DNA from: Rhynchopus sp. YZ270_cl-10
Lineage: Eukaryota; Euglenozoa; Diplonemea; Diplonemida; Diplonemidae
Length of the DNA: 64,000 nt
Reading direction: 5' to 3'
Assembly: GCA_964035575.1 (NCBI GenBank)
Contig: OZ037865.1
Span: forward strand, 1,054,001-1,118,000
The position numbers and the translations under genes are program-made. Below, piece after piece: positions 52,907 through 63,081 of the stretch. Below the pieces are notes generated by a model. The model saw only the letters and a program-made list of their open reading frames with translations, was not told the DNA's origin and ran no database searches. Positions within the stretch are counted from its first letter, which is position 1; each line of letters begins with the position of its first letter.

Positions 52907-53257
52907 TTTTTTTCTTCCATTTTTTTTTAAAAAACGTTGTTTGTTTGGATCAGAGAAAGCCCGATTCAGTGTGTCACCAACTTTGCACATCGCCCGCCTT
53001 ATAGCTTCCCTCATGCGAAGTGCATTTGTTGGCCACCCTGCATCTCTCTCTGCTCAGGTTGTCAAAATTACTTGTTTCTGTTTTATTTGAATGGCGAAAC
53101 GCGTTTACGGGTTTACCCCATTCTTCCCAAACCTTTTTCTTTGTTAATGCTTGTGAAAAAAGATGTTTGTGGACCCCATCCGGAGTTCATCAGTCTTTTA
53201 AACAAAGCAAGTTGTGTTCTTTTTCCTCCGCCGACAATATTTTTTTTTATTACCGCT

Positions 53258-53866
53258 TGAGACCATGAATTTCACGCCCCTTAACAAAATCGTTAAGAGG
53301 GGCGTGTAATTTATTTTCCAGTATTACACGCTCAAAAAATAAATTACACGCTCGAAAAATAAATTACACGCTCAGAAAATCGTAGAACTGAACTCTCGAA
53401 AATTTTTTTGGAGGCCTTTGGAGGCCCAATTTTGCAATTAAAGCCAGAAAAGAGCCATTTTGAGCCATTATAGGGGTCTCAAACGCATTTTTGAGTTAAT
53501 TTTCTGTAACACACAAACCACAGATTCACACGTTTTTTTTTTCAAATTTTCATCGAAAAATCCCAAATGAGACCTCCAAAACGTGCGAGGGCACCTTTGG
53601 AGAGTGAGTCCGACACGAGTACAAGTGTCATCACACAGGACGGGGATGTCCCCATGGCACAAACACCACACATACCGGGGGGGTATGGTGGGGGGTCACA
53701 GTGAATATCAACATCGGTGATATCCTAGCTAAAGTTCTGGCTCAAGACGCGCCGTCCAGCGCTAAGAGGCCCACATAAAAAAACTGGATCAAAAGTCATC
53801 ATCAAAAGTACCCCACCACCCTCATCTCTATGTACGTAAAAACGGGTTGTGAAATTCATGGTCTCA
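53258..53866. mobile_element. Non-autonomous DNA element
   Basis: 18-bp ends TGAGACCATGAATTTCAC and GTGAAATTCATGGTCTCA bound 609 bp. Near the left end lie a CACGCCCCTTAAC hairpin and three AATAAATTACACGCTC repeats, then the leader shared with 8434 and 50727. A 45-codon frame follows (MRPPKRARAPLESESDTSTS) and may be the remnant of a deleted gene. Target duplication unclear. Confidence 0.7.
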
Positions 53867-53884
53867 CTTGGTGATAAAATAACA

Positions 53885-54040
53885 TATTACCGTGAATTTA
53901 TACCAGTATTTCACTTACAGGTGGAAACAGCCCTCGGGGTAGCATTTTTGCCCTCGGGCTTCGCCCTCGGACAAAAATGCTGCCCCCTCGGGCTGTTTCC
54001 ACCTGTGCGTGAAATACTGGAATATAAATTCACGGTAATA
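53885..54040. mobile_element. Near-perfect palindromic MITE
   Basis: TATTACCGTGAATTTATA and its inverse TATAAATTCACGGTAATA bound 156 bp, centred on CTCGGGCTTCGCCCTCGG; inner ACAGGTGGAAACAGCCC arms pair as well. It begins 19 bp after the 53258 element. Confidence 0.7.
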
Positions 54041-54371
54041 ATATATATTATTTCATTTCAATCCGTTTCCTGTGTTCTGTTGTTCAGTGCCTTGCAAGGC
54101 ACTTTCATTGTGGCAATAATGAATATTATGTTGTAACCTAATGTTGGAAATACCAAAAATAATTTTGGTCAGATGGCCAGCGTTACTCCAAATACCCATA
54201 CTAAGCAATTGGAACATAGAGGCGGAAGGTATCTCAGTTAGTCCCTTATTTCAAGGGCAATGCAGGGATGTGGGTGGACTTCGTGTGTCAATGTGAATAC
54301 AATACACAAACCCCCTTTTTTTGTTTGTTTTTTTCTCTCCGTGAATAAAAAAAAAATGTGTCTATTTTGTT

Positions 54372-55104
54372 TGGGGTGGCGACAAGGGGGGTCGGAACTG
54401 GGCAGTCACGAAAAATCACGAAAAATCACAAAGAATCATTTTTCTTCTTTGTGATTCTTTGCGACAGGTCGTGATTTTTTGTGACCTTTTTGCGATTTTT
54501 TGTGATTTTTTGCGATTTTTTGTGATTTTTTGTGATGTTTTGTGATCTTTTGTGATCTTTTGTGATTTTTTGTGATCGGCATATTTTGAGATGAGCTTTT
54601 TTTTGTCCCACTCTGGCACTGTGTATGCTGTGTATACCGTGAAAACTGTGTATACTGTGGAAATTGACCAAAAACGAGAACTTGTCCATTTCGGCAAATT
54701 GACCCCACCACTGGCCAGACGGATTCCGGAAATGCAAATGCCGATGTTTAAAAATTTCACCAATGAAAACAAAACAAAAATTTCCAACAACAAACAACAC
54801 ATGAATGCCCCCCAAAACGGCATGACATCTGGTAGAAACAGGGTAGGGAATCGGTTATGCAGCCACGCCGAAAAAGTTCAATTTTAAGCGAAACTTACAC
54901 GCAGAACTGAGAACAACTGAGCACAACTGAACACAATTCCACCACAATTACAGCACAATTGCAGCAGCCCAAAACGGTACACTTTTGTGATTTTTTGTGA
55001 TTTTTCGTGATTTTTTGTGAATTTTTGTGATTTTTTGTGATCGAGAGAATTTGAAAATATTTTTTGTGAATATTTTTTTCCACACCCCCCCTGTCGCCAC
55101 CCCA
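54372..55104. mobile_element. DNA element with TTTTTTGTGAT sub-terminal repeats
   Basis: Ends TGGGGTGGCGACAAGGGGGG and the near-inverse CCCCCCTGTCGCCACCCCA bound 733 bp, flanked by TTGTT on both sides (a possible 5-bp duplication). About a dozen 11-bp TTTTTTGTGAT-like repeats sit at 54410-54585 and a second cluster at 54984-55045, possibly transposase-binding sites. An internal ACTTGTCCATTTCGGC block recurs at 236 and 55943. Confidence 0.75.
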
Positions 55105-55209
55105 TTGTTGTTTTATTTAAGGGTTTGTTTGTATGTTTTGTTGTGCAATGTAGTTGTACCTTTGTGTGTTTTTTTTTTATGTTTTGATATTAAAAATATC
55201 ATTCTTTTT

Positions 55210-55245
55210 TTGAATGTGCACGGGAAGGAACATTCATATTTTCAA
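55210..55245 (+). repeat. M1 variant with perfect arms
   Basis: TGAATGT, GCACGGGAAGGA, ACATTCATATTTTCAAG. TGAATGT pairs fully with ACATTCA. Confidence 0.5.
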
Positions 55246-55332
55246 GTATTTTTTCTTTTTTTTTTTTGTGCAATTTTTGAATAAGTGGAGGGGTCTTGGT
55301 GCCCTCCATTGGCCCCATTATGCGCTTTCCCC

Positions 55333-55382
55333 TCCGTGGAGTTTCGGTGCCTGCGTCCCAGAGGCGTTTGCACTCTCAACTC
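55333..55382 (+). repeat. Module M4 copy
   Basis: CCGTGGAGTTTCGGTGCCTG, CGTCCCAGAGGCGTTTGCAC, TCTCAACTCCCC. Confidence 0.7.
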
Positions 55383-55715
55383 CCCCCTTTTTTTTTAAAA
55401 AAAGATCTGTGCCAAGCTTTTTCCCAGATCGTGATCATGATCTGGTTTTCAGGAATTTTGGGAAAAAAAAAAAAAAAAAAAAAAAAAGTGCTCGCACACG
55501 ATCTGCAGCTGTTCTACTCAATATTTTTTCAGATGAGTCACCACCACGGTTCGCACGGATCGCGATCCGTCAATTGCGGTACTTTTCCAGGAAAAACAAA
55601 AAAAAAAAAAGTGGGGTGCGCACGGGGGTCGCGCTACGCGCCTACCGACTACCGTAGATTTTTGACGATTTTGCTTGGGTTTTTCCTTACTAAAACTACT
55701 TCAGAGTGTTTTTGC

Positions 55716-55833
55716 ACACACATGTGACCCCACCGTGGAGAGCAATCGGCTCGCACAATCAAAAGAAAGCAGAGAAAAGGGAAAAAGAAAAAAGACAAAA
55801 GTTGGGTACCGTGCGCCTGCGGCGCTACTGTGT
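55716..55833 (+). repeat. Diverged shared core
   Basis: GTGACCCCACCGTGG, GCAATCGGCTCGCACAATC, an A-rich purine stretch, then GTACCGTGCGCCTGCGGCGC. Same order of landmarks as the 5211 core but low identity between them. Confidence 0.45.
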
Positions 55834-56104
55834 TCCCACTCAAAACACCACAATTTCATCTGAAGTTGGATTTTCAGACCTGAAAATGACCCTTGTTTAT
55901 GAGTATGGGTTCATATTTTGCAAAAATTTAAGTCAATAAAATTTTGTCCATTTTTCCAAAATGACCCCATCACTTTCTGCAATCGCACCGAATCGGACGA
56001 TGCGATCGACAAAAACGCCCAAAAACGCACCCCATACCCCTTTTTTTTTTCGTGATCTGGACCCCAAAATTTTGGTCAAAATCACGTGATCTGGGAACAT
56101 GCTT

Positions 56105-56140
56105 GATCTGTGCACGAGAGGCACATACATCTTAGCCGTT
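56105..56140 (+). repeat. M1 variant
   Basis: GATCTGTGCACGAGAGGCAC then ATACATCTTAGCC; arms TGTGC and GCACA pair around ACGAGAG. Confidence 0.65.
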
Positions 56141-56287
56141 GTATTTCTTTTTGTGCAATTTTTCTTTTTATGTCAGAACCTGCCAGATCACAGCACCTCT
56201 CTCACTGCCTGAACAGACAAGGGGGTGGGGTGCGGGTACCTGCTGGTTTTGTGTCCTAGTTTTAGTTATCTCTTTTACCTTTTTTTT

Positions 56288-56350
56288 GGTGCTGTCATCC
56301 GGATGGCTGGCATCGTACGTCAGTCGGAGGTGTCTGTGTCAATACCTATT
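56288..56350 (+). repeat. Module M3 copy
   Basis: GGTGCTGTCATCCGGATGGC, TGGCATCGTACGTCAGTCGG, AGGTGTCTGTGTCAATACC. Confidence 0.65.
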
Positions 56351-56907
56351 CCCCCCTTTTAACGTTCTCGGCGTGACAAAAGAAAAGGTAACTCGTTTCT
56401 TCTTCGTGGGTGAGTATGCCCACGAAAAGAAGAAGTCTCCTTTGAACTTCTTTTGTTTGCGGATGCAAATTTTTACTTTATGAAAGTAGCGCCTGAGGCA
56501 CACCCCCCGCTCCCCAGATCCCCTCTCGAAGGGGGTTAGTCCCCCACCCCCCCTTATTGTAGCAGCCTTGGTTTCGCTGCACACACATTATTTATTTATT
56601 TTCAAATGTCCAGTTTATTGGTGCTTTCGGAAATTGGTCAACAACCCGACAACGACCTCTCAATAGGTGTTAGGCATTCATGCCCGACACTGTTCCAGTC
56701 CATATTTATTCTCAAAAAAAAAGAACACAGGAAGAGGCAGTAAATCTACTCTCAAAGCTATTTTTTTTTTCTTCCAGAAGAATGCAGGGGAAAAAAAAAA
56801 GATACCCTTCCCTTATTTTCTAGGGCAATGTGCCAAACTATGTTATACCACATCACAAATAGCTACAGATGGGGCCATTATTCTGCGCAAAGAATTATCC
56901 CTGTTTT

Positions 56908-57080
56908 TGGGGTGATCAGGTGTACTATTTCTGCTACATAAATTCACAAAACCAGGGAAAAAATTGGAGAAAAATTCGAAATATTTGCAGTTGCGATTTT
57001 TTTTTTTGAGATTTTTTGCGATTCGTATTTCGGGGTTTTTGCGAATTTTGTTCCAGAAAAAAATATCCCTGATCACCCCA
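56908..57080. repeat. Short-ended inverted-repeat unit
   Basis: TGGGGTGATCAGG and CCTGATCACCCCA lie 173 bp apart around AT-rich sequence. May be a small DNA element; support is limited to the 13-bp ends. Confidence 0.4.
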
Positions 57081-57354
57081 TATTAGGTAGAAATAGCAAA
57101 AACAAAGAGTACAAAACACAAGAAACATCTACAAACACTCCATATGAGGTAGACCGCAAAGCACTTGCACAAAAAAACATTTTTCAAACACCCCACATTA
57201 GTTTTCAAACACCTACAGACATCAACCCCTACAATACAATACACATACCCCACACACGACCTCCCCCCCAAAAAAAAACAAAATCTTAGAGTGAAGTCCT
57301 CATAACGTTGTGGGGGGGAGGGTGTTGCTCCTTCTTGCCTCTCCTCTGCTTTAG

Positions 57355-59705
57355 ATGACTACATGCATCAACCGAGATCTGAGTGTGGGGGTGGATGCCG
57401 AGAGTGTGGGGGTACTTGATTGGCTCACGATACGAACATGCCAATTAATCCCAAGCGTTATGACACGGTTGTGTCTGCGGCCTTATGACGTATTGGGGCA
57501 GGCGAACCGAGTGGATTTGTACTGGGTACCTGGCTTCGTACGTTGTGATATGGCAACAGGGAGGTACGTGCCGGCCAACAAATATACTCGTCAATGCAGG
57601 CTTCAGCTGAAAACTGTTGCCTGGTCGGGGGAAAAAAAGGGGTACTGGGTATCGGGGGTGTATTCGAGAGCAACGTCTGGAGCAGTGATGCGGGTTACTC
57701 CTGCATCAAAGTCGCTGACATGGTTCTGGAGGAAGGATGCCACCAAAGCAGTGCCGGTAACGGTGCGTTCAGGGGTGGGGATGACGGGGTACAATAAAGC
57801 TGCGTATGTTTTGGGGTTTTTTTTTGAAGCTACGTAAAATGTAAAACAGATCGGAAGAGAGGGTGAGGGAGGGGGAGGGAGAGAGAGAGAGAATCCATTG
57901 TGTAAAAATGAATAGAGTGTTTGCTATTGGGCTCAGCATGTGGGGGTCATGTATCATGCCAGCATTTCTTTTAGGGACGTCCCCGTTCGCACTACGGTGC
58001 GGGCAAGGCATCAGGTTTCCTTTTTATACCGTCTGTTGGTAGGGTATTTTGTGCTTTCATCCGGATGGCTGGCATTGCCTGCATCAAACAACTACCGTTT
58101 TTTTTGTTTTCTTCCCGAAAAAAGGGGGTGTTTTCCTACTTTACGACTTCCTTTTTACAGGCCTAATTTGCACTGTGGGGTTTCGGTAGGCTTCCCGCGG
58201 AGGCTGCACACGTCGTTATGCGCTGATGTGTTTCGACGTTGGACTGCATCCGTGTCGTACTCGTATTCGTCTCTGGTCGCTTCTGCAAGGTTTGCAGGCA
58301 ACATGGCCACGAAGGTATGCTGCTAAGGATCGGTGTCGGTGGGGACATGATATGGGTGGTGCAATGGTGTCCAGTGGGTACAACGCTGCATTTCGAACGA
58401 AAATAAATAGTACTTTTGTCATTTTATCATGTTATCAATCAGTTGATTCGGTTCCCAAAAAGCAAACCAAAATAGAAGGATTCTGACGTCTCCTACAAAA
58501 GCTTTACTCCGTTTTTGTGATACCCTGTCACAAGAGGGTTTTGTATTTTCAAATCAACTTTTTTTAGGATCCTGTGAAAAAAAAGACAATGTGGCTGCTA
58601 TCCGATGGTAGTCAACAAATCAAACAAAAAAAAAGGACATCCGCGATCTGAGGCTGTTACGTGAGTGAATGAAGGGAAAGTGGAACTTGCATAGGCGACA
58701 ACTACACTATTCCAACAATTTATCAATAAATTTCCCCATCCTCTTTACACACCAGCATACCACCCACACCACACCACAGGCACAGTCAGTGTTCGAGGTC
58801 GCAGTGCTCCTTAAGCTGCACCCTCTGTGGGACATGTTGGGGGAAGGGTCCTCCGCAAACGTCTCGTGGACACGCGACGGGCTTGGGTTTGGTATGACTC
58901 CCTGACACCCCCCTATAGGTGCACTCATCACAGTGACCCCAACTCTTCGCGGAGTCCTTCTGCAACTTCCTGAAAACCCCTTACCCCTTTTTTCTCAAGA
59001 GCCTTAAATTACCTTTTGCAACAATGAAATTAAAAGAAGATGGGTTGTTGTTGTTTTTTATACACTTCCCTAATGCTTTCAAATATTTATTTGAAAGTAT
59101 ATGAATTTGCCTTTTGCACTCGAAGAAAACTCCAGCTTTCGAAAATAATATCTTAAACATTGCCACCTCTCTGTTACCCCTCCTCTCCTCTCTCCTCTTC
59201 AGGCGTAATGTGCCTAATGGACAAAGGCGTATGGCGAGGTGCAGACGGCACCCGAGGGGGTATTCCTGTTAGCGTTTCTTTGAGTGGGTTGCTGCCTATT
59301 GGGCAGCCTTTGGGTGATGTGGAGGACGGATCTGACGAGGCGATGAGGGATAAGAGCAGCGGAAGCAAAAGCTTTCAGGTGTTCTTTGGGTTAGAACTGC
59401 GGCCGTGGCTGGGGACGAACAACCAAGACGAAGCGGTACTGAGCGACGACCCCTTAGCGCTGTTCTCGATTGCCAAGCCACAACAGGGGACGGAAGGCAC
59501 TGCAGAGATAGACTCAGAGGCTGATGACCTGCATGCAGCCACCCCTCCAGAACCCACCCCTCCTATTGAGGTAGGCGAGTCTCTGCTCCAAACAATTCCT
59601 GCAACCACGACCGCACCAGATGCGGACCTCAAAACTGTGTGCGAAGTCGTAGAGCTATCAGAGCTAAAACCTACCCCAACACAGAAGGAACCAGTCACTG
59701 CGTGA
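57355..59705 (+). CDS. Unknown protein, four exons
   Basis: Exons 57355-57803, 58161-58314, 58780-58891 and 59203-59705; donors GTATGT, GTATGC, GTATGA; acceptors TTTTTACAG, CACCACAG, CTCTTCAG; all frames join, giving 405 residues. The ATG directly follows a CTGCTTTAG acceptor, so either the message has almost no 5' leader or further exons lie upstream. Exon 1 is a globular, Trp/Tyr-containing region (VDLYWVPGFVRCDMATGRYV, SKSLTWFWRKD) probably rich in beta strands; exons 2-3 add AVLLKLHPLWDMLGEG; exon 4 ends in an acidic Pro/Thr/Glu-rich tail. No family recognised, no membrane segment. All three introns carry repeat modules in sense orientation. Confidence 0.75.
58028..58105 (+). repeat. Extended M3 in intron 1
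   Basis: ATACCGTCTGTTGGTAGGGT, ATTTTGTGCTTTCATCCGGA, TGGCTGGCATTGCCTGCATC, AAACAACTACC. The middle GTCAGTCGGAGG block is deleted. Confidence 0.6.
58518..58734 (+). repeat. M2-M7-M6 train in intron 2
   Basis: M2 3' half at 58518-58565 (GATACCCTGTCACAAGAGGG, TTTGTATTTTCAAATCAACT), M7 at 58566-58625 (AGGATCCTGTGAA ... CTATCCGATGGTAGTC ... AATCAAAC), M6 at 58678-58734 (AAGTGGAACTTGCATAGGCG, ACAACTACACTATTCCAACA, ATTTATC). M7 before M6 repeats the order seen at 1533 and 46819. Confidence 0.65.
59079..59158 (+). repeat. Module M9, long copy, in intron 3
   Basis: CTTTCAAATATTTATTTGAA, AGTATATGAATTTGCC, then AAAACTCCAGCTTTCGAAAA, TAATATCTTAAACATTGCC, ending about 45 bp before the acceptor. Confidence 0.55.
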
Positions 59706-59741
59706 TGTGGAGTTTTTTTTTTTAAAGGCATTTTTTTTTTG

Positions 59742-59793
59742 TTGTGCTTTCATCCGGATGTCAGTCGGAGGTGCCTGTATCAATAATTACAGT
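59742..59793 (+). repeat. Module M3, internally deleted
   Basis: TGTGCTTTCATCCGGATG joins straight to TCAGTCGGAGGTGCCTGTAT, CAATAATTACAG. Confidence 0.6.
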
Positions 59794-60123
59794 TTTTTTG
59801 TGATCTTATTTTGGATCTTTTTGTAAGGCGAAGAGAGAAGTGCAAAAAGGTATCTCAGTTGTATAGAGAAAAAGTCCTCCACGTTGAATGCAGAGGAGCT
59901 TCTGTGAGAGCGAGTGGGGGAAGTGTACGATGTGGGGGGGCAAAGGGGGGGTATGGAAGGGGGGGTATTTTTTTTTTGGATTTTGTTTGAAGATGTTGTT
60001 TTTTTTTTTTTTGTGTGAATGTCCCCAGATTCTCATCTTGCAAAGTTTTTTGTTTTTGTTTTTGTTTTGAACGCATTCTCCTCTCTCCCTTTTAGTGAAT
60101 GAAATATTCGTAGTTTTTGTTTT

Positions 60124-60191
60124 TTGATAAATTGTTGGAGTAGTGTAGTTGCCTCGGTTGTGTTGCCACAGTTGCGCAATCTCCACTGTCC
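60124..60191 (-). repeat. Module M6, antisense
   Basis: GATAAATTGTTGGAGTAGTG, TAGTTGCCTCGGTTGTGTTG, CCACAGTTGCGCAATCTCCA, CTG; preceded by the T-run that is its poly-A tail read backwards. Confidence 0.7.
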
Positions 60192-60220
60192 AAACGCTTT
60201 TTTTTTTTTTGAATATTAGT

Positions 60221-60262
60221 TATGTGACTAAGCACGTCAGGCTTAGCTTAGGTTCATCTTAC
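60221..60262 (+). repeat. Module M1 with duplicated arm
   Basis: TATGTGACTAAGCACGTCAG, GCTTAGCTTAGGTTCATCTT, ACC. GCTTA is doubled in the 3' arm. Confidence 0.6.
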
Positions 60263-60476
60263 CACATCTTCTGTGAGTGTTTAGTGAGATGCTGAAATGT
60301 ATGGGTTGTTAGTGCTGTACGGGGGTGGTATTTCACAACGTTTCACAACTTTTCAACAACTGTGTACCAACTTTTCACAGCTTTGCTTGACTTATGTGGG
60401 TGTGAAAAGTTGTGAAACCCCTCCCGAATAGCACCAAATGTATGGGTCGTGCTGAACTGAGTCTGACAAAAAAAAA

Positions 60477-60525
60477 TAGTGAAGACTGCCTGAATGGCAG
60501 CTACACTAAACAAACAAATTACCAA
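60477..60525 (+). repeat. M5/M6-type module with a third interior
   Basis: TAGTGAAGA, CTGCC, TGAAT, GGCAG, CTACACTA, AACAAACAAATTACC and poly-A. Both outer (TAGTG/CACTA) and inner (CTGCC/GGCAG) stems pair perfectly. Confidence 0.6.
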
Positions 60526-60783
60526 AAAAAGGTTTCCTGACAGCACCAAAACAGAATATCTGACGCGAGGGATAATATAAAGAAGGGGCGTCTCTCTGCC
60601 TCTCCCCGACAATGCCTTGCACAAAGAGGAGTATGTTCTGTCTTGCTCTGAGGGTTTGCAACGATGTGTGTGGTTATATTCTGCTAAAAAAAACCCCCCC
60701 CCTCCTCCGCCCACCATAAGTTAATGTGTGGCAGTTATTCAAACTGAAGCGGGGGGGTGGACCCACGTTTAGTTATTTTCCTT

Positions 60784-60853
60784 TTGATAAATTGTTTGGA
60801 GTAGTGTAGTTGCCTCGGTTGTGTTGCTATAGTTGTGGCAATCTCCACTGTCC
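60784..60853 (-). repeat. Module M6, antisense
   Basis: GATAAATTGTTTGGAGTAGT, GTAGTTGCCTCGGTTGTGTT, GCTATAGTTGTGGCAATCTC, CACTG. Confidence 0.65.
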
Positions 60854-61138
60854 ATAAGTTCACTCACGAAAAAGGCCTCAGATCTGGGGCCTTTTCGTTT
60901 TTAAGGGTACAGTGAGTCGCGTACTTACGGGAACGTTTTATTATGGGAGCCCGTTTTTCGATGAACCTCCTCCAGAGATAGGTGATACACTACATATTAC
61001 GCATGCGTTTTGCGGGTGTGTCTCACTACAGGTGGATATTGGGTCCACCCTGAAGACATAGCCGTAAATGCGTGGTTCATAGTAGTTGTGTGTGCATATG
61101 ATGGCAAATTCATCTTTCAAGTTTCTTTTTTAAAAGTT

Positions 61139-61237
61139 TAGGTGACTATGCACAGAAAGGCTTAGTATCATCTTGATGTTCTTCTTTCTCTCTCTCTCTT
61201 TTTAGATGTGTGTGCCCGTAAGGTATATTCATTAATC
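61139..61237 (+). repeat. Two M1 copies
   Basis: At 61139: TAGGTGACTATGCACAGAAA, GGCTTAGTATCATCTTGATG. At 61204: AGATGTGTGTGCCCGTAAGG, TATATTCATTAATCC, more decayed. An M1-like CATATGATGGCAAATTCATC lies shortly upstream (about 61095-61120). Confidence 0.55.
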
Positions 61238-61604
61238 CAATTTTTCTTCTGAGCCTTAGCTTTTTCTCGTATTTTTTTTTTTGAAAGAAGTATGTTCACA
61301 GCACTGTGATTTGCTGACAACTGCTCAGGTGATGTATGTTCATCTTACCTATTTTTTGTTCTGTTCTTTTCTTTTACCAGTTTTTTTGATATGTGGATAT
61401 ATGGGAAAAAAATGCGGGTTGCGAGGAACAGGTTGTTCGTTAGATCATCATACTTTATATTTTATATTTCTGCCTTTTTGCCCCGAGTTTTTTTTTTCTT
61501 TCTTTTTTTTTTTTGTTAACAATGCTGCTCTGTATGGCAGTCACTCTCTTATTCACAACAAGGATTACCCCCGCTCCCCTTTTTAGCTCAACAGACTTTT
61601 GTGA

Positions 61605-61690
61605 AAACCCGCAGCTGATGCTGCACGACAACGAATGTGATCAAAGGTGACTAAGCAACAGAGAGGCTTAGGATCATCTTATAAACCTTT
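61605..61690 (+). repeat. Extended M1, best long copy
   Basis: CCCGCAGCTGATGCTGCACG, ACAACGAATGTGATCAAAGG, TGACTAAGCAACAGAGAGGC, TTAGGATCATCTTATAAAC. The CAGCTGATGCTG start forms its own small hairpin. Confidence 0.7.
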
Positions 61691-62016
61691 CTTCTTTCCG
61701 ACAACAGAGGAATGTTACACACTTGATCAAGATTTTTGAAAATCTTGATTCATCTAGCGCGCACCACGACCGATTAGTCAAGCAGTCTACTAATGGAACT
61801 ACCAGTTTAATCATAACACGACAGTGCCAAACTAGTGTTTCCTAGCAATAATACCGATTAGTCGTAAAAACACGATTCATTTAGACTAATAGCACCACCA
61901 ATAGCCCCCCTCTGACCACTCCGCTGGTTCAAAGCCCTTCCCCTCCCCTCCCCTCCCCTTCCCTCCCTCTCACTCTCACGCCCTACAGTTTTCACCCCTT
62001 TTTGCATTTACTTTTC

Positions 62017-63081
62017 ATGGGGTTATGCTGTCACACCATTTGCGAAGGTGTTCTAGGTGCTGTCGATGAAATGCTGCGTGGAGGGGGTGGTGGCGTGGTA
62101 TTCCATGGTGTGTCAAGCGGGGAGACGGTGGTGGCTGTGGGTGGGGTAGAACAGCGGTACAGGGCGTCATCTGATGCGGTGCGGTGTTGTAAGTTGGGGG
62201 TGGCAGTAGTAGAGGCCTATCATAAGAAGCTAGCGACGACACCAACGCCAACAGCATCAGAACCACAGAACACTGCGATGTCACGCAACCCCATCTGCAC
62301 CACGGTCGCCACCCTTACCCCAACCCAAGCCCTCACCACCATATCTGTCATCCCCCTCATCCGCACCCCCAGCACCACCCTCCTCCCTCTCTGTTCACCA
62401 GCATGGACTCAATGGGTGGAAGACCTTCGCGCCCTTCTGTCTTGCATTGTGTTTCCGCATCTCGGGTGTGAAGTTAGCTTTGAAACGGATGGTAATTCTC
62501 TCATTGCAACAATGCAAACCACGTCTCCTACCACTTTGGGGATCACTCTGTGTGTGAATGTGGTTGGTGAGGTGGTTCCTTCGATCGATGCTGTGGAGGG
62601 GTCAGTGCGGGCTTCGATTCTTGAGGCGAGTGAAGGGGCGTGTGGTGTACGTCGTGTCTCCCCTGGAGAGGGTGGGGAAAAGGGTGGCGAAACGCAGGAA
62701 GCGCAGGAGGCACAGAGGACAGCGCTGCTCACAACCATTGCAGGTTCGATTGCGAAGATATTTGCTGTAGCGTCGCCAGAGTTCAGGGCAAAGTGTACAG
62801 AATTGGTTGGCGAGGAGGAAGGAGGAGAAAAGGGGGCAATGTCAGCAGCGCATCTGCAACGCAGGCTTGCCTCGAGTGTGCACTTTGGGGCGCAGAGTCG
62901 GAAGCGTGGTCGTGCGGAGAGAGTCTCCCAGATCTCACAAAATTCGCAAACGGAGGGCAATGTACCGCAAAAAAGGAGGAGAGGAGGAGGAGGAGGAGGA
63001 GGAGGGGGGAAGGGGGCAGAGGGTGAGGAAGGTGCAAAGCGAGGACCAGCGTCGCTTGCTTCCCAAAGTCTCATGGTGTAG
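62017..63081 (+). CDS. Unknown protein with basic, Gly-rich nuclear-type tail
   Basis: 354 residues, one exon; ATG 28 nt after a CACGCCCTACAG acceptor. Residues 1-75 form a compact alpha/beta-looking segment (GGGGVVFHGVSSGETVVAVG, CCKLGVAVVEAYHKKL), 75-125 are Thr/Pro-rich, 125-210 a second globular stretch (WVEDLRALLSCIVFPHLGCE, TTLGITLCVNVVGEVVPS), then acidic/Gly-rich, RKRGRAERV and KRRRGGGGGGGGG, which look like nuclear localisation signals. No family recognised. The C-terminal tracts are encoded by GGA/GGC runs prone to length change. Confidence 0.7.
   Translation: MGLCCHTICEGVLGAVDEMLRGGGGGVVFHGVSSGETVVAVGGVEQRYRASSDAVRCCKLGVAVVEAYHKKLATTPTPTASEPQNTAMSRNPICTTVATLTPTQALTTISVIPLIRTPSTTLLPLCSPAWTQWVEDLRALLSCIVFPHLGCEVSFETDGNSLIATMQTTSPTTLGITLCVNVVGEVVPSIDAVEGSVRASILEASEGACGVRRVSPGEGGEKGGETQEAQEAQRTALLTTIAGSIAKIFAVASPEFRAKCTELVGEEEGGEKGAMSAAHLQRRLASSVHFGAQSRKRGRAERVSQISQNSQTEGNVPQKRRRGGGGGGGGGKGAEGEEGAKRGPASLASQSLMV

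Larger units (their letters stand above)
47397..57354. other. Ten-kilobase gene-free field of DNA elements
   Basis: No host gene recognised. Besides the elements listed, 49430-49625 holds GGGCAGGGAATAAA-type repeats, and 57080-57350 is an A/C-rich stretch ending in the CTCCTCTGCTTTAG acceptor of the next gene. Frames of about 100-145 codons at 52937 and 55214-55727 have no supporting features. Confidence 0.55.
59706..62016. other. Spacer with modules
   Basis: No gene seen. Holds M1, M3, M5/M6 copies, including the only two antisense M6 copies. Small palindromes lie at about 60325-60425 (TTTCACAAC and GTTGTGAAA) and 60869-60896 (AAAAAGGCC and GGCCTTTT). Confidence 0.6.

Noticed and set aside
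55214-55727. Two overlapping frames of about 145 codons
   Set aside because: Dominated by poly-Lys and poly-Phe from homopolymers and overlapping M1 and M4 modules.
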